Of a stretch of DNA of 64,000 nt, positions 15,952 to 25,945 are shown in pieces. The DNA is taken from positions 62,001 to 126,000 of the forward strand of contig JAUSMA010000060.1 of the NCBI GenBank assembly GCA_030645475.1, in the 5' to 3' direction. Position numbers and translations under genes: made by a program. The notes beneath the pieces were generated by a model. The model was not told the origin of the DNA. It ran no database searches and saw nothing but the letters and a program-made list of their open reading frames with translations. Origin of the DNA: Nitrospirota bacterium (GTDB taxonomy: Bacteria > Nitrospirota > Nitrospiria > Nitrospirales > Nitrospiraceae). The first letter of the stretch is position 1. Every line of letters starts with the position of its first letter.

Positions 15952-16839
15952 TTAGAACGCATCTTTCGCACAGCGAATGCCGGTGCCGCTTGGACGACTG
16001 TCCATCGTGCCCCAGTCGCGGTCGCCTGTGCGTAGACTAATAGCCGGTTTCAACCAGGACCCACCGCGCATCGCTTTGATCGCGCCGCGAGGAGGTCCTT
16101 GAGGATCTGAGAGGGGCGCTTCTTTGTAGTAGTTCGGGTTATACCAATCCTGTATCCATTCAGCGACGTTGCCGGCCATGTCATACAGTCCGTGCGGGCT
16201 GACGCCTGCGGGAAAGCTGCCGACTGGCATCGTGAGGACTTCGCCTTTGAGGCCCTTCTCTTTTGAAATCTGCGCGCCCTCTCCTTTGACCCAGAAGGCA
16301 TCCCAGTCCGCTCCGCTCTGAAAGTCGATGGTGCGACCGGCCCAATAACTGGCGCTGTTGGCCTTCGTGAAATCCCACTCGTTCCCCCAGGGGTAGCGGC
16401 GGCCATCGGCGCCGCGTGCGGCCTTTTCCCATTCCGCTTCGGTTGGCAGACGTTTGCCTATCCAGGTGCAGTAGGCGACGGCATCCTCCCAACTGACATT
16501 CACCACGGGGTGAGTGCCGATGTCGGAGATTGGTACATTGTTTTCCCACAAGGTCGAGGCAGGATTGGCGTTCGCCGGCGCGCGATGTCCGGTCGTTTGG
16601 ACAAATCGCGCATAGGCATCGTTCGTGACTTCGTAGCGGTCGATCCAGAATGAGGCGGTAGAGATGAGGCGCTGTGGTGCTTCGTCCGGAAGACCATCGC
16701 TGCCTGCCGGATTCCCCATTAGGAATTCTCCGGCAGGAACCAGGGCCATGTCGTCGGAAGGAAGGGAGCTGATAGCCAATTGCGGATGGCTGATGGTAAG
16801 GATAAAAGACAAGAATGCGAGAGAGATCAACCAACGCAC
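15952..16839 (-). CDS. FGE-sulfatase-fold exported protein lacking the catalytic Cys pair
   Basis: A 295-residue protein with a signal peptide followed by a formylglycine-generating-enzyme fold: MVPAGEFLMG-like start (ALVPAGEFLMGNPAG), WIDRYEVTNDAYARFV, PVVNVSWEDAVAYC, GKRLPTEAEWEKAARG, YPWGNEWD, GLYDMAGNVAEWIQDWY, RGGSW and GIRCAKD. In true FGE a Cys pair lies shortly after RGGSW; here that stretch is LKPAISLRTGDRDWG with no Cys, so formylglycine formation is unlikely. The gene follows the diiron-like gene by three bases. Part of the signal peptide is encoded by an AGCTGATAGC-type repeat. Confidence 0.8.
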   Translation of the reverse strand: MRWLISLAFLSFILTISHPQLAISSLPSDDMALVPAGEFLMGNPAGSDGLPDEAPQRLISTASFWIDRYEVTNDAYARFVQTTGHRAPANANPASTLWENNVPISDIGTHPVVNVSWEDAVAYCTWIGKRLPTEAEWEKAARGADGRRYPWGNEWDFTKANSASYWAGRTIDFQSGADWDAFWVKGEGAQISKEKGLKGEVLTMPVGSFPAGVSPHGLYDMAGNVAEWIQDWYNPNYYKEAPLSDPQGPPRGAIKAMRGGSWLKPAISLRTGDRDWGTMDSRPSGTGIRCAKDAF

Positions 16840-16842
16840 AAT

Positions 16843-17592
16843 TTAGGTCTTTTTTAGTCCACAGGCCTTGGCTACCGCATCGCGATAGGCTTGCCAGAGG
16901 GTGAGGCATTTCTTGAGGCAGCTCAAGACGGCCTGTTGTTGCGTTCGTGTGGTGGCGTAGTTCACGACCATGGCATAGGCATCGTGGCGATGGCCGGCTT
17001 CGACCAGTTGGTGCGCGCGAATCAGATCCATGGCATCGGGGGAGAGGCCGTGGTATTTCACCAGCGGGTGGCGCTGGACAATCGCTTCGATTTCTTCGGC
17101 GGTTTTGGGTTTTGAAGGGTCGGCGATTTCGGCGCGGTCCTTCACGCTACCTTCGACGAAGATCGTCAGCGCCGCGGCTCCGACGACCCAGTCTTTCTTG
17201 TTCGAGACATTGTCCAGCCAGGCGCGGTAGCGCCGACTGGCCGGGAGGAGGCGCACCGTGTCAAAATCGCGGGCAGGCAATCCGAGGCCTGCCATCATGG
17301 TCAGGAACAATTCCGGGTGCGATTTGCCCAGCGAGAGCCCACCGGTGTCTTCTTCGTAAATATTATCTGCGAGCATCCGGCGGACTGTGGCCGGGGGATT
17401 TTGGCCGTGAATGCGGGCCAGGAAGACAGGAAAGTCTCGTACGTACACGCCATATTCCTGTTGGAAGTGGCGCTTGAGCTGCTCGACGGTGACCGTGCCG
17501 TCGGCGAATGCCGGCCAGGCCCAATGATGCTTGCGGTCCATCAGTCGCAAGAGTTCTTCGCGGAATCGGCTTTTCGTCAAGGGACGTGTCAT
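16843..17592 (-). CDS. Haem-oxygenase-like diiron protein (CADD/TenA-related)
   Basis: A 249-residue helical protein of the iron-containing redox family. It shows KHHWAWPAFADGTVTVEQLK, DNIYEEDTGG (E81), SHPELFL (H92), FVEGS (E147) and H194-xxx-E198-xx-H201. The set matches the six-ligand diiron site of CADD, with Glu replacing the Asp of the HxxxDxxH triad and a longer loop before it. CADD and its Nitrosomonas homologue make p-aminobenzoate for folate in organisms lacking pabABC; other relatives have different substrates. It is just upstream of the FGE-fold gene. The exact reaction is unproven. Confidence 0.7.
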   Translation of the reverse strand: MTRPLTKSRFREELLRLMDRKHHWAWPAFADGTVTVEQLKRHFQQEYGVYVRDFPVFLARIHGQNPPATVRRMLADNIYEEDTGGLSLGKSHPELFLTMMAGLGLPARDFDTVRLLPASRRYRAWLDNVSNKKDWVVGAAALTIFVEGSVKDRAEIADPSKPKTAEEIEAIVQRHPLVKYHGLSPDAMDLIRAHQLVEAGHRHDAYAMVVNYATTRTQQQAVLSCLKKCLTLWQAYRDAVAKACGLKKT

Positions 17593-17649
17593 GTCTGTTG
17601 CCTTCCTGCTGAGCGGCTCGTTACAATTTGATGACGCGGAGGTACATCA

Positions 17650-17934
17650 ATGGATCGTGTGACGGTTCAAAATCCAGAAGACATTCTGTCCATGCTGGCA
17701 GACGTGTCGTTGCGAGGATCAGGTTTTGTGACGGACTCTCTCCTGGACTATGTGTTGGAAGAGGGCTTCACGGAGCCGATTTTTCTCAACGCCAGCGGGG
17801 AAGACCCTGATGCCTACTTTAAAGGCCAATCGCATGCCTGGGCCGTGTATCAGGTCCGGGAATGGAAACGTGTGTTAACCATTTCGGGCGGCCCGGGCAA
17901 AGAACGCCGCGTGCAAATTACAGAAACCCCCTAG
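17650..17934 (+). CDS. Small hypothetical protein
   Basis: A 94-residue soluble protein: NPEDILSMLADVSLRGSGF, LLDYVLEEGFTEPIFLNASG and SHAWAVYQVREWKRVLTI. GGAGG lies before the ATG at 17650. Divergent from the diiron gene by 57 bases. Family not recognised. Confidence 0.6.
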   Translation: MDRVTVQNPEDILSMLADVSLRGSGFVTDSLLDYVLEEGFTEPIFLNASGEDPDAYFKGQSHAWAVYQVREWKRVLTISGGPGKERRVQITETP

Positions 17935-18022
17935 CAGCCGCTGAGTGTAAGAGGGATACGGGAAAAAAGCAACGAGACGAGGGGTATCCGCTCGTCAATT
18001 CTGTGCGTATCGAGGGTGTGAC

Positions 18023-18259
18023 ATGCCGATGATCTGTCTGATGGAGCCGCAGAATATGGGTGAGCTGGCGATGGTCACGAGTTTGCTGGAGGGAAGCGGT
18101 ATCGCGTACCTGCTTGAGAACGAACATGTGAGCAGCTTGTATCCGGGACTCCCCATTCTGAACTCGCGTGTCATGGTCGACGAGCGTGATCGGCTCTCTG
18201 CGGACCTGCTGTTGAGCCGGCTGCGGTTGGAAGTGCGTGACGTGTCGGCACAGGTGTAA
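18023..18259 (+). CDS. DUF2007-like small protein
   Basis: A 78-residue protein with MEPQNMGELAMVTSLLEGSGIAYLLEN and NSRVMVDERDRLSADLLLSRL. This is the pattern of DUF2007, a small ferredoxin-like domain sometimes labelled a putative signal-transducing protein, where one segment handles a gap between sequence and solvent-exposed residues; function unknown. An ATG at 18023 is followed by a second ATG two codons later. It is convergent with the next gene. Confidence 0.7.
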   Translation: MPMICLMEPQNMGELAMVTSLLEGSGIAYLLENEHVSSLYPGLPILNSRVMVDERDRLSADLLLSRLRLEVRDVSAQV

Positions 18260-18266
18260 GCGCGGA

Positions 18267-18737
18267 CTAGCGCTGGGGTCTCGGGGCATGGGGGTTCGAC
18301 GGAGTTTGAATGGGGAGTCGTTCGCCGGACCCTTGAAACCATCCGCCGATGAGCCGGCCTTCTTCCAGGTAGAGATAGCGGTGCTTCACCGTCGCTGCAT
18401 TTTCCCAATCTTCAAAAATCCATTCTTCGCGGCGGAGGCCTTCTTTGGTGAAGGTGGTGTTGATGGTTTGGGGGCCTCCCCAGGCCTCTAATACCTGCTC
18501 TTTGGACATACCGACCATGACGCGATGTTCCGCGATATGTTTTTGAAAGTCCGGGTCTTTGAGTTGTACGATGAGCGGCCAGATCACCATGAGGAGCATG
18601 AATATTCCAAGCCCCGCATAGATCATGAGTCGAACGGGGCGTCGGCGAATGAAGGGTGTCTGTTCTTGGTGATCGGTGGATGAGGCGTTCATCGATTCTT
18701 GGGCGGCTGCAGTCGTATGATCCATGATGGTGTGCAT
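18267..18737 (-). CDS. Single-pass membrane protein with SmpA/OmlA-like motif
   Basis: A 156-residue protein: about 40 polar residues, one transmembrane segment (LMIYAGLGIFMLLMVIWPLIV), then an extracytoplasmic part with VMVGMSKEQVLEAWGGPQTIN. That stretch is similar to the BamE/SmpA-type repeat (G-M-S-x-x-Q-V-x-x-x-x-G-x-P), and is followed by W-rich beta sequence. No precise family is assigned. Possible starts are 18737, 18725 and 18692. Confidence 0.6.
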   Translation of the reverse strand: MHTIMDHTTAAAQESMNASSTDHQEQTPFIRRRPVRLMIYAGLGIFMLLMVIWPLIVQLKDPDFQKHIAEHRVMVGMSKEQVLEAWGGPQTINTTFTKEGLRREEWIFEDWENAATVKHRYLYLEEGRLIGGWFQGSGERLPIQTPSNPHAPRPQR

Positions 18738-18832
18738 GGTAGCAATGTGAATCGGAGAGAGTCAAGGAAGCCGGACTGTTTGCGTCAATTTAATCAATAA
18801 GATGTGAGTATTCTGTCTGGGTCGGTATACTG

Positions 18833-19435
18833 ATGGAGATGCGTCTATCCAGCCATGACACGATTCCTCGGGATCAACGAAGCCCTTTTCTGCTCCATGG
18901 CAGTGCCGCTGTCCTTGTAGGAGTCTTCCTTCTCTGGATCAGTAGCCTCCTGTTACCGGAGTCAGTGTCTGCCACCATCATCTATTCCTATATCGATGAA
19001 CGAGGCACGGCAGTCATGACGGACAACTACGAGACCATTCCCGAACGGTATCGTGCGAAGGTGCAGGCGACAGACCATGCGCCCCTAGTCGCCACCAATC
19101 ATTCGACGGCGGTGCGGCTACAGCAGTCGGTATCCGATTGGGCACAGGTCGCTCGTGCGCAACTCGGTACATTCGCGCCAAGTATTTCCGGGTTAAGCTC
19201 CTATCAGTCTCAAGTGCTGACTGTCGGCGGTCTTGTCGGGGTGATGTGTCTATTGGCCAGACTATTTGCGCGAAGCCAAGCTATTCGCTTCCTCTCTCTC
19301 TGGTGCTTGGTCATGTTGGGTTTGACCGTGCCTATCTTGCTCTTTACTTCCCAAGATTCCGCATTGGATCTCTTCACAGGTCGGGCGGTAAAAGCCCAAG
19401 AGCAACAGCAGGACCGTCTCCAGCGCCTTCCCTAA
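18833..19435 (+). CDS. DUF4124-like exported/membrane protein
   Basis: A 200-residue protein with an N-terminal hydrophobic segment (AAVLVGVFLLWISSLLLP), then IIYSYIDERGTAVMTDNYETIPERYRAKV, which is the short DUF4124 motif (Y-x-W/Y-D-x-x-G-x-x-x-x-T/S-D), and two C-terminal hydrophobic segments. DUF4124 domains face the periplasm; function unknown. ATG at 18833 or 18839. Confidence 0.6.
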   Translation: MEMRLSSHDTIPRDQRSPFLLHGSAAVLVGVFLLWISSLLLPESVSATIIYSYIDERGTAVMTDNYETIPERYRAKVQATDHAPLVATNHSTAVRLQQSVSDWAQVARAQLGTFAPSISGLSSYQSQVLTVGGLVGVMCLLARLFARSQAIRFLSLWCLVMLGLTVPILLFTSQDSALDLFTGRAVKAQEQQQDRLQRLP

Positions 19436-19477
19436 TTTTTCCTGATCATCGTGTTGAATCGTGACACCCAGTCGTGG

Positions 19478-20293
19478 CTAATCCGCGTACTTGGGTAGGG
19501 GAATCTTTTTGACAGTGGGCACCTGAGGGGGCAGTTGGCGTTGGGAGAATTCTTGCGAGTAGGGATTCAGGATAGGGTCATGCGTATGTCGCTGGCGTTG
19601 CTTTACGAGGTCGACGCTTTGCGTGCCGATTTCCATTCGATCGACGAGTGACTTGGACGTGAGGGGATCGGGCAGGCCTTGTAACGAAAACAGTTGATAG
19701 GCCAGGCTCCATTCGAGCGTATCCTTCGCGGCTTCTTTCACAATAAAGCGAGCTTGTGGCGACGAAGTGCCCTTGAATAGCAGGATCCAGATGTTCGATC
19801 GGAATGAGGGAGCGGCGGGGTTCTCAGAAGGGTGAAACTCCGGGACCAGTGCCGGGATCTTGGAGAGGGGGACGGCCGGGGAAAACTCGATGTCGACGAG
19901 CCGAACGAAGAGGGTTCGATTGTCGCTTTCGTCGTTGGGATCGAAGGTGTAACTGAATGAGTAGCGGATCTCGATGCCCTCACGGGTCACAGTGTAGACA
20001 TCCTCGCCGTTTTCCGGGGAGACGAGCTTCCGGAAATACTTCTCCCAATCGGTGATGGCGTAGTAGGTGAAGACGCGCAGCGCGGATTTTCGATCCCGTA
20101 CCGCTTGTGGCATTCCGAGTTGTTGATGGAGTTCTGTTTGTGTCAGCCCGAGATACCCATCCTCAAAATAGGGCGCCGCAAAGGCTGGGGAGGGGTGGAT
20201 CCAGAGGCTGGTCGTCGAGACCAGCGCGACGAGAAGCACGAGAATGGTATGGGACGCGTCACGCAGGAGCACAGTGTCTCTCCAGCTAGTCAC
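19478..20293 (-). CDS. Exported hypothetical protein
   Basis: A 271-residue protein starting at a GTG. Its signal peptide includes TILVLLVALVSTTSLWIHPSPAFA with cleavage near AFA-APYF. The mature region starts with GYLGLTQTELHQQLGMPQAVRDRK, again a BamE/SmpA-like motif, then YSFSYTFDPNDES and a C-terminus rich in Pro and Gln. No family is assigned. It is divergent from metH with a 130-base gap. Confidence 0.6.
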   Translation of the reverse strand: MTSWRDTVLLRDASHTILVLLVALVSTTSLWIHPSPAFAAPYFEDGYLGLTQTELHQQLGMPQAVRDRKSALRVFTYYAITDWEKYFRKLVSPENGEDVYTVTREGIEIRYSFSYTFDPNDESDNRTLFVRLVDIEFSPAVPLSKIPALVPEFHPSENPAAPSFRSNIWILLFKGTSSPQARFIVKEAAKDTLEWSLAYQLFSLQGLPDPLTSKSLVDRMEIGTQSVDLVKQRQRHTHDPILNPYSQEFSQRQLPPQVPTVKKIPLPKYAD

Positions 20294-20426
20294 GGCATGT
20301 TATCGGTGGACTCCCGTCCTGTCAAGGCACGATAAGCGGGATTGCTTGCTGGCGCCGGAACCGCTCAGTTATGATGTCGACTGGTTTTTTGTCATTGAGA
20401 CGTAGTCGATCACGGAGACAGGTTGT

Positions 20427-23400
20427 ATGAGTGCAAAGTTAGAAACCCTGCTGCAACAACGCATTCTCGTCCTCGACGGGGCGATGGGGACCATGATCCA
20501 GCAGCGGAAGCTGGACGAGGCGGCATTTCGGGGCGAGCGGTTCAAAGATTGGAAGAAGGACCAAAAGGGGCACAACGATCTGTTGAACCTCACGCAGCCG
20601 GCCATCATTGAGGAGATTCATCGCCAGTACTTCGAGGCCGGCGCCGATATCGTGGAGACGAATACGTTCAATGCCCAAGCCATTTCCCTGGCCGATTACG
20701 GCATGGAGTCTTTGGCCTACGAAATTGCGCGGGCAGGAGGGGAATGTGCCAGGCGTGCGGCGGCGCAGGTCATGTCGGCGACCCCTGGTCGCTCCTGCTT
20801 TGTGGCCGGGGCCATCGGTCCCACGACGAAGACCTCGTCGATTTCAACCGATGTCAACAATTCTGCGGCCCGCGGCACGACCTACGACGAACTGGTGACG
20901 GTGTACTACGAGCAGATTCGTGGCTTAGTGGACGGCGGTGTTGACATATTATTAGTCGAAACCATTTTCGATACGCTCAATGCGAAAGCCGCGTTCTTTG
21001 CCATCGATACGTTTTTTGAAGATCGCCACGTGAAGCTTCCCATCATGGCGTCAGTGACGTTTATTCAAGCCGGCAGCAACCGTGGGGTCACGGGCCAAAC
21101 CATCGAAGCCTTTTGGAATTCGATCTCTCATGTGCCGTTGCTCAGTGTGGGGATCAACTGCGCCTTGGGGCCCAAGGAAATGCGGCCGTTGATTGAAGAG
21201 CTTTCTCGTCTGGCTCCGATCCTTGTGAGCAGCCATCCGAATGCCGGACTGCCGAATCCGTTGCTGCCGACGGGATTTCCTGAGACACCGGACAGTCTGG
21301 CACCCCAATTAAAAGAATGGGCGCAGAATGGCTGGCTGAATATCGTGGGCGGCTGTTGTGGGACGACGCCGGGGCACATCAAGATGATCGCTGAGGCCGT
21401 CAGGGGTATTCCGCCGCGCGTCCCGAAGCCCGTCGAGCCCTATACCAGGCTCAGCGGGTTGGAAGCGGTCACCCTGCGGCCGGAATCCAACTTTGTGAAT
21501 ATCGGTGAACGAACCAACGTCACGGGGTCACCGGCTTTTTCTAAACTGATTCTGGCTGGCGAGTATGAATCGGCGCTCTCGGTGGCGCGGCAGCAGGTCG
21601 AGGGGGGCGCTCAGATCATCGACATCAATATGGACGAAGGCATGCTCGATTCCCAGGCTGCCATGGAAAAATTTCTACGGCTGGTTGCCTCGGAACCGGA
21701 TATCACTCGCGTCCCCGTCATGGTAGACAGTTCGAAGTGGGACATTCTTGAAACGGGCTTGAAGAACATTCAGGGTAAGCCGGTCGTCAATAGCATCAGC
21801 CTCAAAGAAGGCGAAGCCAAGTTCCTCCATCAGGCGAAGTTGGTCCATCGTTACGGGGCGGCGGTGGTGGTCATGGCGTTCGATGAGCGTGGCCAGGCCG
21901 ATACCTACGAGCGCAAGATTGAGGTCTGTGAGCGGGCCTATCGCCTCCTCACGGAACGCATCGGCTTTCCCGCCCAGGACATCATCTTCGATCCGAACAT
22001 CCTCACTGTGGCGACCGGCATCGAGGAACACAACAATTATGCGGTGAACTTCCTCGACGCGACACGCTGGATCAAACAACATCTTCCGCTCGCGAAAGTC
22101 AGCGGCGGCGTGAGCAACATTTCCTTTTCCTTCCGTGGCAACAATCGCGTGCGCGAGGCGATGCACGCGGCATTCCTCTATCACGCCATCAAGGCCGGTC
22201 TGGACATGGGGATCGTGAACGCCGGACAGTTGGCGGTGTACGAGGAGATTCCCAAGGATTTGTTGGAGCTGGTGGAAGACGTGCTGCTGAACCGCCGGCC
22301 CGATGCGACGGAGCGGTTGGTGACCTTTGCCGAGACCGTCAAACAATTGGGTAAGGTGGCAGTCAAAGACGATGAGTGGCGTTCAGGCACGGTCGAGGAG
22401 CGACTCTCCCATGCCTTAGTCAAAGGTGTGACCGACTACATCGAGCAGGATATCGAAGAAGCCCGTTTGCAGTATGCGAAGCCGCTACATGTGATCGAGG
22501 GACCTTTGATGGCCGGGATGAATATCGTCGGGGACCTCTTCGGGGCCGGCAAGATGTTTTTGCCGCAAGTGGTCAAGAGCGCTCGAGTCATGAAGAAGGC
22601 TGTGGCCTACCTGATGCCCTTCATGGAGGAGGAGAAGCTCAAGTCGGGGGCTTCAAGCTCCAATGGGAAGGTCCTCCTTGCCACGGTGAAGGGCGATGTA
22701 CACGACATCGGGAAGAACATCGTCGGTGTGGTCCTGGGCTGCAATAACTACGAGGTGATCGATCTTGGGGTGATGGTGCCCTGTGAGCAGATTTTAGCGG
22801 CAGCACGCGAACATGGAGTTGCGATCATCGGGTTGAGCGGACTGATTACCCCCTCGCTGGATGAAATGGCCCATGTGGCACGCGAGTTAAAGCGTGAGGG
22901 CTTTGATCTGCCGCTGCTGATCGGCGGCGCCACCACGAGTAAAGCCCATACGGCCGTCAAGATCGCGCCCTCCTACAACCACTCTGTGGTACATGTGCTG
23001 GACGCTTCCAGGGCCGTGGGTGTCGTCGGGAGCCTGGTCAATGCGGAGTTGCGGGATGAGTTTTCCAAGACGATTCGCGCAGATTACGATTCGATCCGTC
23101 AGACCCATCACGACAAGGGAGCCAAATCCCTCTGGCCGTTGGCGAAGGCGCGAGCCAATCGATTCGAATCGAAGTGGGCCGAGGTCGATATTCCCACACC
23201 TGCCTTTACAGGGATCAAGACATTGCCGAAGCAGCTGTTGGATCAACTGATTCCCTATATCGATTGGTCGCCGTTTTTTCATACGTGGGAATTGCGTGGT
23301 CGTTACCCGACCATTTTTGACGATCCAGTCGTGGGGCCAAAGGCGAAGGAGTTGCATGACGACGCGTTAGCCTTGCTTCGGAAGATTGTGGAGCAACGGC

Positions 23401-24116
23401 TATTCACCGCCAACGGGGTCTATGGCTTCTTCCCTGCCAATAGTGTGGGAGACGATATCGAGGTTTACCGTGATGAACAGCGCTCAACGGTCTTGACGAC
23501 CATCCATACCCTGCGTCAGCAGTCGGAGAAGCTGCAGGGGCAGCCAAGTTTCGCACTGGCAGACTTTATCGCGCCGAAAGAGTCCGGCCGGACGGATTAT
23601 CTTGGAGCCTTTGCCGTGACGACGGGAATCGGAGTCGATCTCTTGTGTAAAGAGTTTGAACGGGACCACGACGACTATAATTCTATTATGGCCAAAGCCC
23701 TGGCCGATCGTCTCGCCGAAGCCTTTGCCGAATATCTCCATAAACAGGCGCGAGATGTGTGGGGATACGGCAAAGGAGAGACGTTGTCGGCTGAGGATCT
23801 GATCCGTGAAAAATATCGAGGTATTCGACCGGCACCCGGCTATCCTGCCTGTCCCGACCATACCGAGAAACGGTTGCTTTTCGATCTCTTGTCTGCAGAA
23901 CAGCAGACAGGCATTACCTTGACGGAAAGTTTCGCCATGTGGCCGGCGGCTTCGGTCAGTGGGTTTTACTTCGCGCATCCGGACGCCAGATACTTTGCGG
24001 TGGGGAAGATTGGGAAGGATCAGGTGCTCGACTATCAGTTGCGAAAGGGCATGCCGCTTTCAGCACTCGAACGATGGTTGGGGCCGAACCTGAACTATGA
24101 ACCCACTGGCGGATAG
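20427..24116 (+). CDS. metH: Cobalamin-dependent methionine synthase
   Basis: A 1229-residue full-length MetH. Domain order: homocysteine-binding barrel about 1-325 with zinc Cys residues in GINCALG and [10 protein letters not shown]; methyltetrahydrofolate barrel about 355-620; cobalamin cap about 650-740; B12 domain about 745-885 with [17 protein letters not shown], the Co-ligating His being residue 759; and the S-adenosylmethionine reactivation domain about 900-1229 with [15 protein letters not shown]. It makes methionine from homocysteine and 5-methyl-THF. It is monocistronic; no riboswitch is seen in the 130-base upstream gap. It is the clearest consumer of B12 in the window. Confidence 0.97.
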   Translation: MSAKLETLLQQRILVLDGAMGTMIQQRKLDEAAFRGERFKDWKKDQKGHNDLLNLTQPAIIEEIHRQYFEAGADIVETNTFNAQAISLADYGMESLAYEIARAGGECARRAAAQVMSATPGRSCFVAGAIGPTTKTSSISTDVNNSAARGTTYDELVTVYYEQIRGLVDGGVDILLVETIFDTLNAKAAFFAIDTFFEDRHVKLPIMASVTFIQAGSNRGVTGQTIEAFWNSISHVPLLSVGINCALGPKEMRPLIEELSRLAPILVSSHPNAGLPNPLLPTGFPETPDSLAPQLKEWAQNGWLNIVGGCCGTTPGHIKMIAEAVRGIPPRVPKPVEPYTRLSGLEAVTLRPESNFVNIGERTNVTGSPAFSKLILAGEYESALSVARQQVEGGAQIIDINMDEGMLDSQAAMEKFLRLVASEPDITRVPVMVDSSKWDILETGLKNIQGKPVVNSISLKEGEAKFLHQAKLVHRYGAAVVVMAFDERGQADTYERKIEVCERAYRLLTERIGFPAQDIIFDPNILTVATGIEEHNNYAVNFLDATRWIKQHLPLAKVSGGVSNISFSFRGNNRVREAMHAAFLYHAIKAGLDMGIVNAGQLAVYEEIPKDLLELVEDVLLNRRPDATERLVTFAETVKQLGKVAVKDDEWRSGTVEERLSHALVKGVTDYIEQDIEEARLQYAKPLHVIEGPLMAGMNIVGDLFGAGKMFLPQVVKSARVMKKAVAYLMPFMEEEKLKSGASSSNGKVLLATVKGDVHDIGKNIVGVVLGCNNYEVIDLGVMVPCEQILAAAREHGVAIIGLSGLITPSLDEMAHVARELKREGFDLPLLIGGATTSKAHTAVKIAPSYNHSVVHVLDASRAVGVVGSLVNAELRDEFSKTIRADYDSIRQTHHDKGAKSLWPLAKARANRFESKWAEVDIPTPAFTGIKTLPKQLLDQLIPYIDWSPFFHTWELRGRYPTIFDDPVVGPKAKELHDDALALLRKIVEQRLFTANGVYGFFPANSVGDDIEVYRDEQRSTVLTTIHTLRQQSEKLQGQPSFALADFIAPKESGRTDYLGAFAVTTGIGVDLLCKEFERDHDDYNSIMAKALADRLAEAFAEYLHKQARDVWGYGKGETLSAEDLIREKYRGIRPAPGYPACPDHTEKRLLFDLLSAEQQTGITLTESFAMWPAASVSGFYFAHPDARYFAVGKIGKDQVLDYQLRKGMPLSALERWLGPNLNYEPTGG

Positions 24117-24156
24117 TCTGAGGGGAAGGTTGTTCACGAACCGGTTCACCTTTCTG

Positions 24157-24666
24157 TTATGACACTGCGGCGAGGACTTTCGCATGAGTCGGCTTGCCGA
24201 TCGCCGCGGTCAGAGCCGTCTTCACTCGCCGATACCGTTCTTCAGCCCACCGATTCACGTCTTCTGAATCAGTAAAGACCAACTCCCAGGCCTTCGCTGC
24301 ATCCAACATCAACAGTTGGTGTGGCTGAGTATTGCCAGGCAGGTAGACAACGAGCACCGCGGATTTTCCCGTTAGGCTGATATCGGTAAACACGTGCAGC
24401 ATGGCGCTCTCAGGCAACGAGATGTCGCGAGATGCGGCTTCCACGAGTGGATGGTACAGCCGTTGAAGAAATTGAGACGTCACTTCGTAGGGGTTTGTCG
24501 TACTGAGGAGGCGAGGATTGGGTTTCTCTCCAAACAGGTTCTCGGTCAGATAGGTGGCTGCCTCCCACGTCGGCATCGTGCCCGATGTCACCAAGGCTTC
24601 GCAGAGGTAGGCAATCCAATTGCGTGTCGCGGCTTGTTTGCGCGCAGAAATCGTCTTCTTTGCCAT
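24157..24666 (-). CDS. Hypothetical protein
   Basis: A 169-residue soluble protein: basic N-terminus KKTISARKQAATRNWIAYL, then GTMPTWEAATYLTENLFGEKP, SAMLHVFTDISLTGKSAVLVVYL and WAEERYRRVKTALT. Start chosen at the ATG at 24666, with AAAGG upstream; a longer frame to 24753 adds a Pro/Arg-rich segment. No family recognised. It is convergent with metH. Confidence 0.6.
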   Translation of the reverse strand: MAKKTISARKQAATRNWIAYLCEALVTSGTMPTWEAATYLTENLFGEKPNPRLLSTTNPYEVTSQFLQRLYHPLVEAASRDISLPESAMLHVFTDISLTGKSAVLVVYLPGNTQPHQLLMLDAAKAWELVFTDSEDVNRWAEERYRRVKTALTAAIGKPTHAKVLAAVS

Positions 24667-24802
24667 AGTCGGCGGACCTTTCGCGAGCGTGAGATGGTGG
24701 GGTACAGGATCTGGAAATCTGCGTGGGGATCTGTACCGATCGAGATGAGGCAAGTATATCGGCGGGTAGAAAACCGGTCAACGAAATGACGGAAACGGAT
24801 AC

Positions 24803-25945
24803 TTATGATTCGGGAACGATTCCGGGCGATGAAGGGTCGGCATACCGGTCGTGAATGCGTTTGATGTCGTCCATCGAAGCAAAGAAGATATCGAGCAGCT
24901 CGGGGTCGAAGTGTTCGCCTCGATGTTTGCTCATGAGCTCGACGGCGTGGTCTAGGGTGAAAGCCGGCTTGTAGACCCGTTGTGTGGTGAGTGCATCGAA
25001 CGCATCGGCAATGGCGGCGATCCGTCCTTCGATGGGAATCGCTTCGCCTTTGAGCTTCCGTGGATAGCCATTTCCATCCCAGCGTTCATGGTGGGTCCAG
25101 GCAATCAAGGCGGCTACTTTGAGGATCTCCGCATCCGATCCGTCGAGGATGCGATAGCCGATTTCTGCATGTTGAGAGATCACGTCGAACTCTTCCGGCG
25201 TGAACTTGCCGGGCTTCAGGAGCACATGATCCGGTGTTCCGATCTTGCCGATGTCATGCATCGGGCTGGCGGTGCGGATTAACTCACAGCGTTCCGCTGA
25301 GAGCCCGTATTTCCTGGCGAGCAATTCGCAGTAGTGACTCATGCGATGAATATGCTGGGCCGTGGCGCCGTCCCGGTATTCTGCGGCGATGGCCAGCCGT
25401 TGAATCGTTTCTTCTCGCGAGAGGCGTAATTCTTTTTCGCTACGTTCGAGCCACTCGAGCGCTTGCTGCAGCGCCATCGTCCTGGTTCGCACGATGTCTT
25501 CGAGGTTCTCTCGTTGGAGACGATTTTCCATCTCCAGCCGGCGGCGGCGGAGTGCATTCGCGACATCGATCAAGACTTCATTGGACTCAAACGGCTTGAC
25601 GATGTATCCGAATGCGCCGATGTCTAACGCCGCATTCGCCAGCACGGAACTATCGAGACCGGTCACCATGATCACGGCGGTCGAGGGATACTGGCTCAGG
25701 ATATTACGGACCAGATCCATGCCCGACTCGCCGGGCATATTCACATCGCACAACATCAAGGCAAAAGGTTGTTCTTCCAGTTTCACGCGCGCGTCGCGCG
25801 CATCGGACGCCAGCACCGTTTCGTAGCCGTGGGTCTGCAGCATATATCCCAAGAGCCGACGGATGGGCTCTTCGTCATCGACGATCAAAATGCGTTTGAG
25901 CTCAAGTAGGGTTTGCTGGCTTGGTCGGTCAAGAAGTAGCGTCAT
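24803..25945 (-). CDS. Response regulator with HD-GYP phosphodiesterase output
   Basis: A 380-residue protein. Residues 15-135 are a receiver domain with Asp67 in CDVNMPG and Lys in VKPFES. A helical linker of about 50 residues follows. Residues 180-365 are HD-GYP: AAEYRDGATAQHIHRMSHYC, MHDIGKIGTPDHVLLKPG, HAEIGYRIL and HHERWDGNGYP (the GYP motif). It should hydrolyse c-di-GMP under control of a histidine kinase not encoded nearby. It is monocistronic. Confidence 0.9.
   Translation of the reverse strand: MTLLLDRPSQQTLLELKRILIVDDEEPIRRLLGYMLQTHGYETVLASDARDARVKLEEQPFALMLCDVNMPGESGMDLVRNILSQYPSTAVIMVTGLDSSVLANAALDIGAFGYIVKPFESNEVLIDVANALRRRRLEMENRLQRENLEDIVRTRTMALQQALEWLERSEKELRLSREETIQRLAIAAEYRDGATAQHIHRMSHYCELLARKYGLSAERCELIRTASPMHDIGKIGTPDHVLLKPGKFTPEEFDVISQHAEIGYRILDGSDAEILKVAALIAWTHHERWDGNGYPRKLKGEAIPIEGRIAAIADAFDALTTQRVYKPAFTLDHAVELMSKHRGEHFDPELLDIFFASMDDIKRIHDRYADPSSPGIVPES

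Noticed and set aside
20294-20426. Possible riboswitch (SAM or B12) ahead of metH
   Set aside because: The 130-base gap has no B12 box, no SAM-riboswitch core and no terminator hairpin.
24117-24156. Hairpin after metH as a terminator
   Set aside because: The possible AAGGT/ACCTT pairing around GAACCGGTTC is weak and lacks a proper T-run.
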